From Rhynchopus euleeides (lineage: Eukaryota; Euglenozoa; Diplonemea; Diplonemida; Diplonemidae): DNA of 64,000 nucleotides. Positions 32,274-42,714 of this stretch are shown here, piece after piece. A program made the position numbers and the translations under genes. Each line of letters begins with the position of its first letter. The stretch's first letter is position 1. Where the stretch lies: positions 1,116,001 through 1,180,000 of the forward strand of contig OY723277.1 of the NCBI GenBank assembly GCA_963210315.1, given 5' to 3'. Under the pieces are notes generated by a model. It had not been told where the DNA came from. It ran no database searches and saw only the letters and a program-made list of their open reading frames with translations.

Positions 32274-33476
32274 TCAGACCCGGGCCCCGGCCCCGCCGTT
32301 TCCCGGCCGCGCCGCAGCCTGCCGGTAGCCCTGGTTCCAGGGGCCGCCCCGCCCCGTCTGGGGAGCCAGGGGAGCGGCCCCGCGTCCACGCCCCCGAGGC
32401 CCCCCGCGGGCGCGGGCCTCCTTCACCTTGGCTGCCGCCTTCATCAGCGGGTCCTCGGCGGCTGCCTGCATCTGGTTGAGGACGTCCCGTCGCGGGAGAC
32501 CCTCCACGACGTACAGGTGCTGCACGCGGAGTGAGGTGAGGAGGCTATCGCCGAGGGCGACGAAGGGGGCGGATGCGAGCGTCTGGGGGATGTCCGTCGC
32601 CGTCTCCACCCACGCCTTCAGCTGTGAGAATACGTCCCCCAGCTGGTCGCCGCCCCCCAGGTGCGACGTGCCCGCCGTGTAGCGGAGGGCGAGGTCGCGC
32701 CACAGGCTCTCGCCGGACCCCGTGCGGATAAGGGGAATCCACTCCGTGACACTGGTAGCGTCGGCCGGGGAAGGCACCCGCGTAGACACCACCGGGCGGG
32801 CAGGGGGCTCCGGGCCCGGAGCCTGAAGCTGAGGCGGCGCCCCCTGCGCGGACCGTAACGCCGCCAGCTCCGCTTGCTGCCCCTCCCACTGGCGCCGCAT
32901 CGTCGCCATGTGGGCGTCCGTCTGGCGGCGGAGCTCCTCCATCCCCTGCCGCAGCGCCGCCGCCTCCGCCGCCGCCGACGAGGCGTGTGCGGTGGCTGCC
33001 ACGGCCTGCTGCGAGGCCGCCACCGCGCGCGAGGGGGAGGCCTGCTTGGTGGGGTTTCGAAGTCGCGCGAACCCTTCATCCCCCAGTGCCGCACCTGCGA
33101 CATGGAGGGTGAGGAGGGCGCGGAACTTCGTGAGCCCCTCCCACAAGTCATGCTCCCCCCCCACGATCAAGCACAGCCCGTGCTCGATGGGGCAGGCGAC
33201 CCCGATCGTCGACCACCCGGCGTGCCCGTCCCCCTCATCGCCCTGCCAAGCCTTCTGCAGCAGAAGGGCTGTGGCCAGCAGCGACTCCAACCTCACCCAA
33301 GTCGGCTTGGCCAAGGCCGACGTGACCCGGGAGTCGAGGTCGTGCACCTGGGCGATGCACTTGGGGGGCTGGAGCTGCGCCCGGCCCGTCTGGTCCAGTC
33401 CCTGCAGGACCGTGGCCAACGCGGCGAAGTCGGGTGCGGCGTGGGCGCCGGTCAGGTCAACGGACACGGAGGGCAT
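32274..33476 (-). CDS. Gag-like protein of VIPER-like element
   Basis: ATG 33476 (MPSVSVDLTG) to TGA 32274, 400 residues. An N-terminal globular part (about 1-170) precedes an Ala/Gln-rich coiled-coil segment with RRQTDAHMATMRRQWEG, a Pro-rich linker, a second helical part, and a basic Gly/Arg-rich tail (ARGGPRGRGRGAAP) likely to bind nucleic acid. No CCHC knuckle. The gag role is inferred from position and composition. About 130 nt separate it from the recombinase ATG. Confidence 0.65.
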   Translation of the reverse strand: MPSVSVDLTGAHAAPDFAALATVLQGLDQTGRAQLQPPKCIAQVHDLDSRVTSALAKPTWVRLESLLATALLLQKAWQGDEGDGHAGWSTIGVACPIEHGLCLIVGGEHDLWEGLTKFRALLTLHVAGAALGDEGFARLRNPTKQASPSRAVAASQQAVAATAHASSAAAEAAALRQGMEELRRQTDAHMATMRRQWEGQQAELAALRSAQGAPPQLQAPGPEPPARPVVSTRVPSPADATSVTEWIPLIRTGSGESLWRDLALRYTAGTSHLGGGDQLGDVFSQLKAWVETATDIPQTLASAPFVALGDSLLTSLRVQHLYVVEGLPRRDVLNQMQAAAEDPLMKAAAKVKEARARGGPRGRGRGAAPLAPQTGRGGPWNQGYRQAAARPGNGGAGARV

Positions 33477-35374
33477 TGTGTATGTGGTAAATGAGGTAGA
33501 GAAGCGACCGGTGGTAAAACAAAGATGCAACAACCACCCAGGGTATAAAACCTGATGAAGGTGGTGTTGTGTGAGTGTGCTCTGCCTCTCTCTCCGCTGC
33601 AAATTCCCAACGTAAACTCAGATGGTGGTGGTGGTGGTGGTGGTGGCCCTTCTCAAACCTTTCGATCGAGGGGTGGAGGTGTAGTGTGGTTCGCCCCTTG
33701 ACAACGTGTTGCAGCCTGGCCAGTGCCACCACGTGGATCGCTGTTTTGCCCACCGCCTCGGTGGTTTGCTTGTCCGAGACCTGATGGAGATCAGCCTGTG
33801 CTGCGACAACATGATGCTGTGCGTGAGGGGCAAAGGCTGGCAGTAAAGTAGTGAATTGTTGTGGGGGGTCGTAGGAGCGAGGGGGGGGGGGGGGGGAGGG
33901 CAGAGCCGGCATCCCTGTCACTCTTCTCCTCTCTGGGGGGGGGGATCCTCATGAGTTCTGATCGGGGTTCAGCGCGTCCTCACCCACCCCACCCCTATCT
34001 GCGTCGACCTGGTGGGCGCGTGTTGCGTCTTGTGTCTGGTGCACGAATAACTCTTCATATTTACCTTTTTCAGTATACTCCATGGATCGGCCCTGCACGA
34101 ACCGGTTTCATTGCCGCCATTGCTGCAGTTTCATCTTCACTACCTGGGGGTCTTCGCCACGGGGTGCTGATGAGGGCATTTTTGGTGCAGTGCCCTCCTA
34201 GTGTCCTCCTATGTGTGTATAGGAGAATATCGTTGGACATTGTTAAAAACTGTCGAGCGGCGAAGACCCCCTCTTGGTACACGGAAAATGCTGATTATTA
34301 GGAGCAGAGCGGGGCTATCCCAGACGCTGTGTTGGGGGCCGAAAGAAGGGAGATATGTGGAGCACAGTGAGGCCGGAGCTTTGACACTGTCCCCGGTGGA
34401 AGTTTCTGCTGCAAAACTTGCATGTTGGTTAGTTCGTGACCTGTGCAGTGCCCAGGAGATCATAGCAAAAGGCGGCAAACTAAGCCAGGCAGATGTGATG
34501 TTGGAAGCGCAGACCCACTGTGCGTCCACTGTGAGTGGGTCTGCAAGACCCAGGCACAGGTTAATTCCAATTGACTCTTCGGCTTGAGCGTTGTTTTGCC
34601 GTGTTCAGAGCAGAACCCTGTGAGGTGCTGCCACTGATTGGTGTGCGGCATTGATGATACCCCTGACAACGAAGCAGCCACAGCACTTTTGGCATGAACA
34701 GGAAAAGTCACGACGTATGATTTGTCACTTGAAACCAACGGCGCACAGGGATCATCACAAGGGGGTGGCACTAGCCACAGCAAGCAAGAGGCAATCATGT
34801 TGAATGAGTTGTCACGTTTCAGAACCCCTCGAAGGGTGGGCCATTCCTCCGGAAGAGAGTCAGGCATCACGACACCCACGAGGACAACGCGCAGCGCTTG
34901 CTGTTACTACTTTTGCCACCCTATCCCATGTGGGACGCCTCGCGTCGTGCGCCTTCGCCTCTGGGTATCTCCTTGCACATCGCGATGGATAAAGGGAGGG
35001 AGCCTAAAGTTCAGGGGTTTTCGGGATTTGCAGGACTTCCGGACAACAGCAGGATCATGTCGAACCCGGCAATTTTACACACACACCTCGTTGGATTCGT
35101 TTAGAATCGCTGGGCGCATAATTACCGAACTCGGCGTGCATGACCCAGGTCGTTACACCCCAACCCCTTTGGGGGTTTCGTTCATAAAATAGTGAAGGAT
35201 GGAGGAAATGACAATATACTCGGGATGGGGTGGGGGGGGAGGGGGCTTTGGCAACAGGAGGTAACGGCGAGTCAACCCGGCAAAATGGTTTCTTTGCGTT
35301 GAGCTGCCAATGATCTTCAGAGTGCTGAAGCTAAATCACAATGGTCAGCCCTGCGGTGTTGCTTGTTGTTTTAA
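33477..35374. other. No gene seen; microsatellite and 5' flank of retroelement
   Basis: Contains a TGG microsatellite (33623-33646), a G-run near 33881-33895 and otherwise unique-looking sequence. It probably includes the untranslated leader of the VIPER-like element, whose boundary I could not place. The TTAA at 35371-35374 is the target site of the next element. Confidence 0.5.
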
Positions 35375-36753
35375 CCCTTTAAACACCAGGGGGGGTCGAC
35401 TTTATTTTCCGTTTTTGCGACCTTTTCTCATTGAGCCCGAAGCCGCAACCCCGCATTTTTTTCATCCGAAAAGTAGGTAATCGGGTGTATTTTGACTCGC
35501 GGAATCCACCATCGCAAGAAATTTTGAAAAATAATGCGAAGAAAAAATCCTGAAATGGGGCTCCTTTACGCACCCCCAAAAAGGCCTATTTTCACCCCAA
35601 AATTGGGGTTTGATGAGTTTCTCCTGAAAAAATCCGAAGTGGTGGCATGAAATGGCGGAACCAGGGGCAATCTGGGACAGAATCAGCCCAGCGGAATCCG
35701 AGATACAAAAAAAATCTCAATTTGATGGAGTAGAACACCCCTGGGTGCCAGCCCGCAATGGCAGGTCCCGTTGTGCCGACCTGCTCAACCACCCTCAGGG
35801 GGGTATCTGACGTGTGGAGCGGGTTGAGGACCGGTCATCCGTTTTTTCCAGATCAGCCTCAGTACCCTGGGGGAATTTTGAACAGCGGAATCCACGATCG
35901 CAAGAGATTCTGAAAAATATTGAACAGAAAATTCCTGAAATGGGGTTCCTTTGCGCGCGTCCTCAAAAATACCCAAATTCCCCTGGAAATCGGGGAGCCG
36001 TCTGATATTCCCTGAAAAATGCTGGATGGTATCGAGCTTGGCGCAACCGCAGGCAATATGTGACAGAATCAGCACGGAATATTCCGAGACAGCAAAAAAA
36101 TCGATCAAAATGGTGAAGTGGAGCCCCGGGGTGCCCGTTCCCAATTGCAGGTCACATGCACCGACCTGCGGAAATGCAAGAAGGGCCGGGGTGTGAGAGG
36201 TGGACGGGAATTGAGCGGTCTTGTGACCAGCCCTCGAATTCCTCCACATCAGTCTCAAGTACCCATAATTTGTGCAGGGCTCGGTTGCACACTACTGTTT
36301 CTGGGTGCTGGCTGGGCGCCGTCGACACTCTCCTGTGGAGGTGGTATTGCCTGTCTTCGAACGGTCCTTCTCAGGGTCCATCGTTCTTAGCAAGGTCGAG
36401 GGAGATACGCATTACAAACGGCAGTCGAACACGTGCCACTGGCATTTGTATTCAAGCGAGGAAGCGGTCGAGGCCGGTTGTACCTCTGTTCGATGAATAC
36501 TGACGAACTGATGGTGGTGCCAAAAACAGGAAAATATAGTGGAAAAAGTGACCAAAAACCGATTTTTGACCAAATTCTCCTTCAAACCTAAACCTAGTTC
36601 TGCTCCATCTTTCTCGCCGAAACTGGTCGCATTTGATTCCGCTGCTCTGAAAGATTTCACCATCAAAAATCGGTGAAAAATTCCACGATCCGACCCCATA
36701 GGTGCCCAAGGAATATTATCCCACCCCGTACGGGGTGGTTGGTGCTTAAAGGG
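35375..36753. mobile_element. piggyBac-like MITE
   Basis: 1,379 bp flanked by TTAA on both sides (35371-35374 and 36754-36757). Terminal inverted repeats CCCTTTAAACACCA at the left and CCCTTTAAGCACCA (reverse complement of the right end) differ at one position. TTAA target sites and CCC-starting termini are hallmarks of the piggyBac group. No transposase frame exists inside. The interior contains two diverged tandem units of about 400 bp (markers GCGGAATCCACCATCGCAAG near 35500 and the near-match near 35885), and part of a third. Confidence 0.85.
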
Positions 36754-36757
36754 TTAA

Positions 36758-39680
36758 AGGATGGGACAAAATGGCAGATTGCCACGGCACACAATCAACA
36801 CACGCGCCGACTCATCTTCGCACTGCAGGAAAATCTTGCTGACAAGTGTTAGCCGCAGCATCACGTTTTGAAGTGCATCAGATCTAGATTAGAAAACAGG
36901 CACGTTCCCACAATGGCATTTCCTCCTGTCCGGGGTGGCCATCCGAGGCAATACCGAAAGGCAAGTTGATGTATGCGTGAGAGGGTTTAATGCCACTGTC
37001 TGTCGCTTTGGGGGTCAGTCGGAAGGCCTGGGGGAATAGGCAAGACGACATCAGTGCCGGAATCGCTACTAGAGAGAACACCCGCTACGCGAAACAAAGG
37101 CAGCAGAATTAGCTTTGGTCAATGTTGTTGGCACGCAGCCCACCCACCTTGTGCGCCGCCACCACACTGCTCTGATGAAGCGAGAGGGTGGACGCACGCA
37201 AGACACAGCAACATCTGAAACGACAGATTGCCTAGTTGGGAGTGCACTGAACTGCCGCATAAAAACGAAGAGCCATGCAAACAGGAACCAGCCGTGTGTG
37301 CTGTCGACAAGAAACCAGGGGATGCCATAAGTAACGAAGGGTAAGGGGGGAGGCACGGGGAGGGGGGGGGAGAGTGTGTGGTGTGTTTTGTGGGAGGCGG
37401 TGGGTGTGTGGTGGGGGAGAGATGAAAGAACAACGGACAGGCCAGACCCAAACGACACAAATATGGCACCCCCCCCCCCCTTCCCCTCCCCTCCTCCCCC
37501 CGGTCGGTGTGCAGGGCGGCTGATGGGTGCGGGGGGGTTTTCCCCCCAGGCCCCAATAGGAGCTGTGACATGGCGTCGGCCTGCACAGCGAAAATGGAAA
37601 AAAAATGGAAAAAAAATGAAGGGATATAATACGATCAATTGCCGCTGGATCAATGTTGCCATCAAACCGTGTAAGAGGGACAAGAGACAAAGGCTCCGTA
37701 CCATGGCCTTGCTTGTGCCGTGCAATTATCAGAAGCGCAAGCGCAGAAGGTGCCTTACTCTGGCTGAGATGTAAAACAGCGTGGGAGCTCCGTCTTTTGC
37801 ATCCCGACCAGAAAAACACCCTATTCGATTTGCTTGGCATCCTCAACACGGGGCCACCCTTACTTCCTTTTGGCACTTTTATTCCTGGCCTGCACCAGTT
37901 GCAGTGGAGCCTTGCGGATCCGTCGTGATTTTGCATGGTTTTTCCACCCTCTTTTCAAAGACGCAGTTTTTTTTTGTTTTGCTGAGAGTGCCACGCAATA
38001 AGGGGGGCAATACAGTATCAAAGACAAAGTCATGAATGATGCATAAAAAACGCCTTGCGACGATTCTTTTTAAAGCTTTCGATGAGGTGCACAACGTGAC
38101 CCCGTCTTCACTACCCACCAGCTAGCACTTCCATGGAAAATCCATAGAAACAGCTTTTAGTTTTTGTTGCTTTCCACAGGCCGTTTGCCACCCCCTGCCC
38201 CCCCCCCCCCCCCACCCCAAAAACAAAACACCAACGCAGGGTACGGCACGAGAAATGCGGGAGAGAGGGAGAGGGGAGAAATGCGGGAGAGAGGAGAGGG
38301 GGTGCCGAGGAAAGTGGATGCAAAGTTGAACACCGAGGGGGTGTGTGCCTCCTTTGCTCATGCCCAACAAAGCTGCGGGCGAGGGGGGGCGGGGGGATGG
38401 GTAAAAGCAAAAGGTCGCAGGTTTCCACGTTGTGTTTGTCTGGGTTTTGGAAGGAGAGAGCGTGCGTGCCTCGGTGTGCGTGCGGCATAATCCCTCACAC
38501 ACACACACACGTTAAGCTGTTTTGTCCTGTGTAGGTTGCGCTGAGCGAACTCAGATGATACCTTCACTGTCACTGACACATACACATACACACACGCACA
38601 CACACACACACACTGCAAGACTCACCGGAGAGAGTGTGTTTACTTCGTAGTCAGCAATGTATGCGTGTGCGGGTGGGGATTGCCGCACGCACAGAACATT
38701 TCTCTTTTGCGAACTACGCTTCAATACTCCGTCGAAAGAGAGAGAGAGAGAGAGAGAGAGGGTGATGTATAGCTACGTGGTATCCCACACAGTGATGACA
38801 GCAAAGCGGCAAAAGTGCAAACGACAGCCCAACGCTGCGGGAGAGCAGAGAAAGGAGGAACTCCCAGACACTATATTGGCGGTGATGCAACGGGGTGCTG
38901 CTACGAGACACGGGAACAGCCAGATGACCTTGAGGTGATAATGCGCTTGATACGGGGCGCGCGTGGCACTGTGCGGGGGTGCGGCGGGGTTTACCGGCCT
39001 GGGCTCCCGCACTCACCGATGGGCAGTGCCGGCACCCGTCTGACACAACTCGCACAGCCGCAGCCGACACAACTCATCAGCACGTGTTGGATCCTTCCCC
39101 TCCGCTGCCCAACAGGCGAGAATCATCCCACTGCGAGACGCTTGTCGCACCTCCCAACGGGACACTAGGGGAGGGGCAAGGGGCATCGGGCACGCACTCG
39201 AAAAGTCGTACTCCTTTCATTTTGTGGCAGACACCCTGCCCAGCAACTGTTTGAAACAGGTGCGGGGCTAATTTTTTGCTGGGCGTGGTGTGTGCGTGGC
39301 ACGAAGGTGCTAGATCCAGTCGTATGGATTTCTCATTACTTCGCGCGACTTCTTGGCTTCGTAACTTGTGACAAAGAATACGTCCTGCACTGATGAACAT
39401 GTTCGCAAAGGGGTCAACACGGAGAAACAAACACCACTGTCAGCCTGTCCACAGGCTGGCCTCGAAGAGCACGAAACATAAAGACAGCACCGCAGGGTAG
39501 TAGGAACGATCATGGGCGGGAGCGAATCGTCGAAAAACTGTGTGTACTCCCCCCCCCCTCCCTCCCCGCTCGCTACACCCTTCGCACACACGGCTAGATC
39601 GAAGTGGCAGGAAAAAAATAACCGAGACGACAGAACCAAATACAACTGCCGGAAATGGCCCTTCAACCACCCCCCCCCCC
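36758..39680. other. No gene seen; low-complexity and repeats
   Basis: Poly-C and poly-G tracts (37466-37500, 38200-38215), CA tracts (38496-38512, 38577-38613), a GA microsatellite (38730-38760) and copy C of the structured repeat (39201-39371). Frames over 100 codons here have no recognisable protein features. Confidence 0.55.
39201..39371 (+). repeat. Structured short repeat, copy C (long form)
   Basis: Outer stem GCCC (39238-39241) with GGGC (39265-39268), inner AACTG (39245-39249) with CAGGT. It is followed by CTAATTTTTTGCTGG, which contains an AATTTTTTG stretch like an Sm-protein site. It continues into the tail CCAGTCGTATGGATTTC ... ATTACTTCGCGCGACTTC shared with copy B. Confidence 0.75.
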
Positions 39681-40832
39681 TAGGGGGGGTCAAATGGGGG
39701 TGACAAACACGATTTTTCAAAAAACCGGCGCAGAGGCCCCAAAGCCCCCGTAAACCCTCCAAACCCCCCCAGATCGGTCCGGAAACCCATCGAACCCCAC
39801 TTTTCCACCATTCCGGGCACCTCAGGTGCCCGAATTGGGGTACCTAAATTTTGTGCAACCGTTTGGTACCGGACAGTGCCACTGTGTGGGAGGTTGGAAA
39901 AGAAAATGCCCCAACACACCACATCTGAGGGTTGCAATGCATGTTGCTTGCCAACCACGTCATCCGGTGGGTGTCAGGCGCTATGTAGGTGGCATGAGCC
40001 AGGTCTTCGATGTGTTCTGGCTTGTATATGTACCTCCCTGCCTGCGGCACAGGCACTGCCTTTGTCCCCCACACCAGCCACAGAGAGCGTATTGTACTCG
40101 GTCCACGGTTGCTGATTCATTGTGATGCGTTGTATCCTCGAGTGAACGTCACACACTAGTGGCACCACCACCCGCCATCCGAGAGCTGTATTGACTTTGC
40201 GCCCTTCCGTTGCATTCACCTCGCCACGCATATTGCACCGTTCAGTACCAGTGCTCTTGGGCCAGGCAAAGTAGACCGCAGCAACTACCAATTCTGGCAC
40301 AATGGGTACCACGACAGCGCACTTCGTGTGTTCCCGGAATGTACAGCTCGTGTTGCAACAGTCGTTGTCAACACATCCCGGTTGTGGAGCACTGCTGCAC
40401 AGGAATCACACGACCATCTGGACTTGTTCCGTACCTACAGGCAGCCTCCCGGTGCATGGTGGCAGGGAGGTACATATACAAGCCAGAACTCATCGAAGAC
40501 CTGGCTAATGCCACCTACATAGCGCCTGACACCCACCGGATGACGTGGTTGGCAAGCAACATGCATTGCAACCCTCAGATGTGGTGTGTTGGGGCATTTT
40601 CTTTTCCAACCTCCCACACAGTGGCACTGTCCGGTACCAAACGGTGGCACAAAATTTAGGTACCCCAATTCGGGCACCTGAGGTGCCCGGAATGGTGGAA
40701 AAGTGGGGTTCGATGGGTTTCCGGACCGATCTGGGGGGGTTTGGAGGGTTTACGGGGGCTTTGGGGCCTCTGCGCCGGTTTTTTGAAAAATCGTGTTTGT
40801 CCACGTAAAAGGGTGGCATTTGACCCCCCCTA
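39681..40832. mobile_element. Foldback element with long inverted repeats
   Basis: Left arm 39681-40042 and right arm about 40461-40832 are inverted copies of each other with few differences. The outer ends read TAGGGGGGGTCAAATG, and the right arm has an extra block of about 14-16 bp near its end. The spacer (40043-40460) shows no coding potential. The arms contain the palindrome GGGCACCTCAGGTGCCC. The element lies within C-rich runs on both sides, so a target duplication cannot be judged. No transposase. Confidence 0.85.
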
Positions 40833-41993
40833 CCCCCCCCCCCCATCCCCACTCTTTGCACACCCCACACCCCACCAGGGCTGATGAGGAGCGTTGGTGT
40901 GGCGTGGGGTGTCGCAAAGATCCCGGCTGAAGACACAGAATGGTTCCCCACGTTGGGGCCACGCTGAAATAACAAGAAAAATATGGCGCACCTGGAGCCA
41001 ACAACGCCTTCACTCGTGATGCAGGTTGTGTGTGTGTGGGGTGGGAGTGAAGGACTGGAGGTCCGGTTGGTCCGGAAGAGGCCAAGGCTGATGAGGAGCA
41101 CAGAAAAAGAATAGACCGGGGCAAAAAGAAGAAAAGAGTCCGGGTTTGGGTTTGTGCGCACGAGCGGGGGGGGAAAAAAAAGAGGAGGTTGTGCGGCACC
41201 CACCCACAAAGGCACAAAGCTTCACCAAAAGGAAGAACATCACCTTGCGTCCAGAAAATAAGAAACAAGGAGGGCAAGGGGCAGGGGGTCAGTGGGAGGG
41301 AGTGGGGGGGGGGTGGGGTGAGGGGGTGGGCAGATCTCTGGCTTGCGCCAATGGATCACCCGCCATGCCCACACCCTCTGCCGCCCCCCCCCCCCCCCCC
41401 AACCGCCCGACCCAGCCCCCGTTTTCCCTTCTTGGACTGATCGCATCTCAAGATAAAATACCCCTGCCCCCCCCGCCTCCCCCCACCACAAAAAGACGCC
41501 TCCCGAACAGGCCTTCACTGTGACAATCTGTGTCAGCATGGCACGCAAGATGTGTTGACAAGGCTCGGTATTCGATACCCCGTGCGAGTGTCAGGGTCCA
41601 TTGATGTCGGATTCTGATGGCACTGGCAGGCTTGCCTTGTGCCACCTTGGGTCAGGCGACGCCTTGCGACACCTGCATGCCTAACATATATGCCGCATAT
41701 TCCGACCAAAAACGGCCAAAAATGCGATACTTATACCAAGTTTTTTCTTGATTTTCGTGACCTTTTTCACCCCATTTTTTTGGGCCGTGCGCACCGCAGG
41801 TGACCCGGAAAACCCCGAAAACGGCATGTTTCGGGACATTGGAATCCACGGTGACCCCGGACGTGTCCCACAGATGAGTCCATCCTATATCAGACCCTGT
41901 ACAGAAATACGAGAAATCGTGGGAATATGCAGTTGAGAGAGGGCGGTGCACCCTTAGAGGCCTTAGAGGTGGTCCAGAGAATGCAAAGAGGTC

Positions 41994-42056
41994 CACAGGG
42001 GGGTCTGGGGGGCGGAGCCCCCCAGCCGCCGGAGGCCACGGTAGTGAACGTCTGTT
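41994..42056 (+). repeat. G-rich hairpin repeat, copy 2
   Basis: Same core as 45-106, CACAGGGGGGTCTGGGG...GGTAGTGAACGTCTGTTC. Followed by a TTGTGGG...ACAG segment also seen after copy 3 and after the copy at 45929. Confidence 0.85.
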
Positions 42057-42166
42057 CTTCTTTGTGGGTTACAGATTCTGTGGGAGTCGGGTGCGTCCTC
42101 CTGAGGGCGGTCTCTGGATTCCATGACCCGATGTGACCCCAAAGGGCTTGGTCGACAGGTATCCGT

Positions 42167-42230
42167 CACAGGGGGGTCTGGGGGGCGGAGCCCCCCAGCC
42201 GCCGGTAGCGAACATCTGTTCCTTGTGGGG
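42167..42230 (+). repeat. G-rich hairpin repeat, copy 3
   Basis: Variant lacking the GGAGGCCA block after AGCCGCC. The hairpin core is intact and the 3' end reads CATCTGTTCCTTGTGGGG. It lies about 170 bp from copy 2. Confidence 0.85.
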
Positions 42231-42523
42231 CACAGTCCATCTTCCTGAAGTTGAAGTTGAGTGAATCGTGCCCAAGGGTTCGAGGGCGCCAAGGCTCGTC
42301 AGTGCAGGCTGGATTGCCGCGTCAAAGCCAGATGCTGAATGACAGACACTGAGGACATGGGCCAGGCCCCGGCTGGCCCGCCCGGGCCCCATTTTTGGGC
42401 CATTTTTTCCTCCTCCCGAAAATGCGTTTATTTGCATCATTGGGATCCGTGGCTCACGCCATGTTATTTTTTCCCCTCCGGAAACATTATTTGTTCACAC
42501 CATTTGGGCCTGAACCACCAAGA

Positions 42524-42714
42524 AATGGAACACTATCGACACATGTCACTCAACACGGGGGAATGGGGAGGGGAGAGGTTGTGGTGAAACGCACACACCT
42601 CGACCTGTGATGAGGTGAGATGTGGCTCTGCAATTACGGCACTACGCGTGCCGTAAACTCGAATGACCTGCTTTCTCCGTGTTCCATTTCCTCCTTCATT
42701 GCATGAGGCTACAA
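42524..42714 (+). repeat. 191-bp dispersed repeat, copy 2
   Basis: Matches 11119-11309 with no difference noticed, 31.4 kb away and in the same orientation. Here the flanks (CCACCAAG and AAAAAATTG) show no clear target duplication. Confidence 0.8.

Larger units (their letters stand above)
29578..33476 (-). mobile_element. Tyrosine-recombinase retrotransposon (VIPER/Ngaro-like)
   Basis: Three minus-strand ORFs in the order Gag-like, tyrosine recombinase, RT-RNase H. As I recall, this order is that of the kinetoplastid VIPER and Ngaro groups rather than DIRS1. No long terminal repeats were found. The split direct repeats expected of this class could not be identified by eye, so the coordinates cover only the coding span. 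All three frames are open, so the copy looks recent. Confidence 0.85.

Noticed and set aside
34201..34587. 128-codon + frame and similar short frames in 33.8-35.2 kb
   Set aside because: Average composition, overlapping alternatives on both strands, and no motif or splice context.
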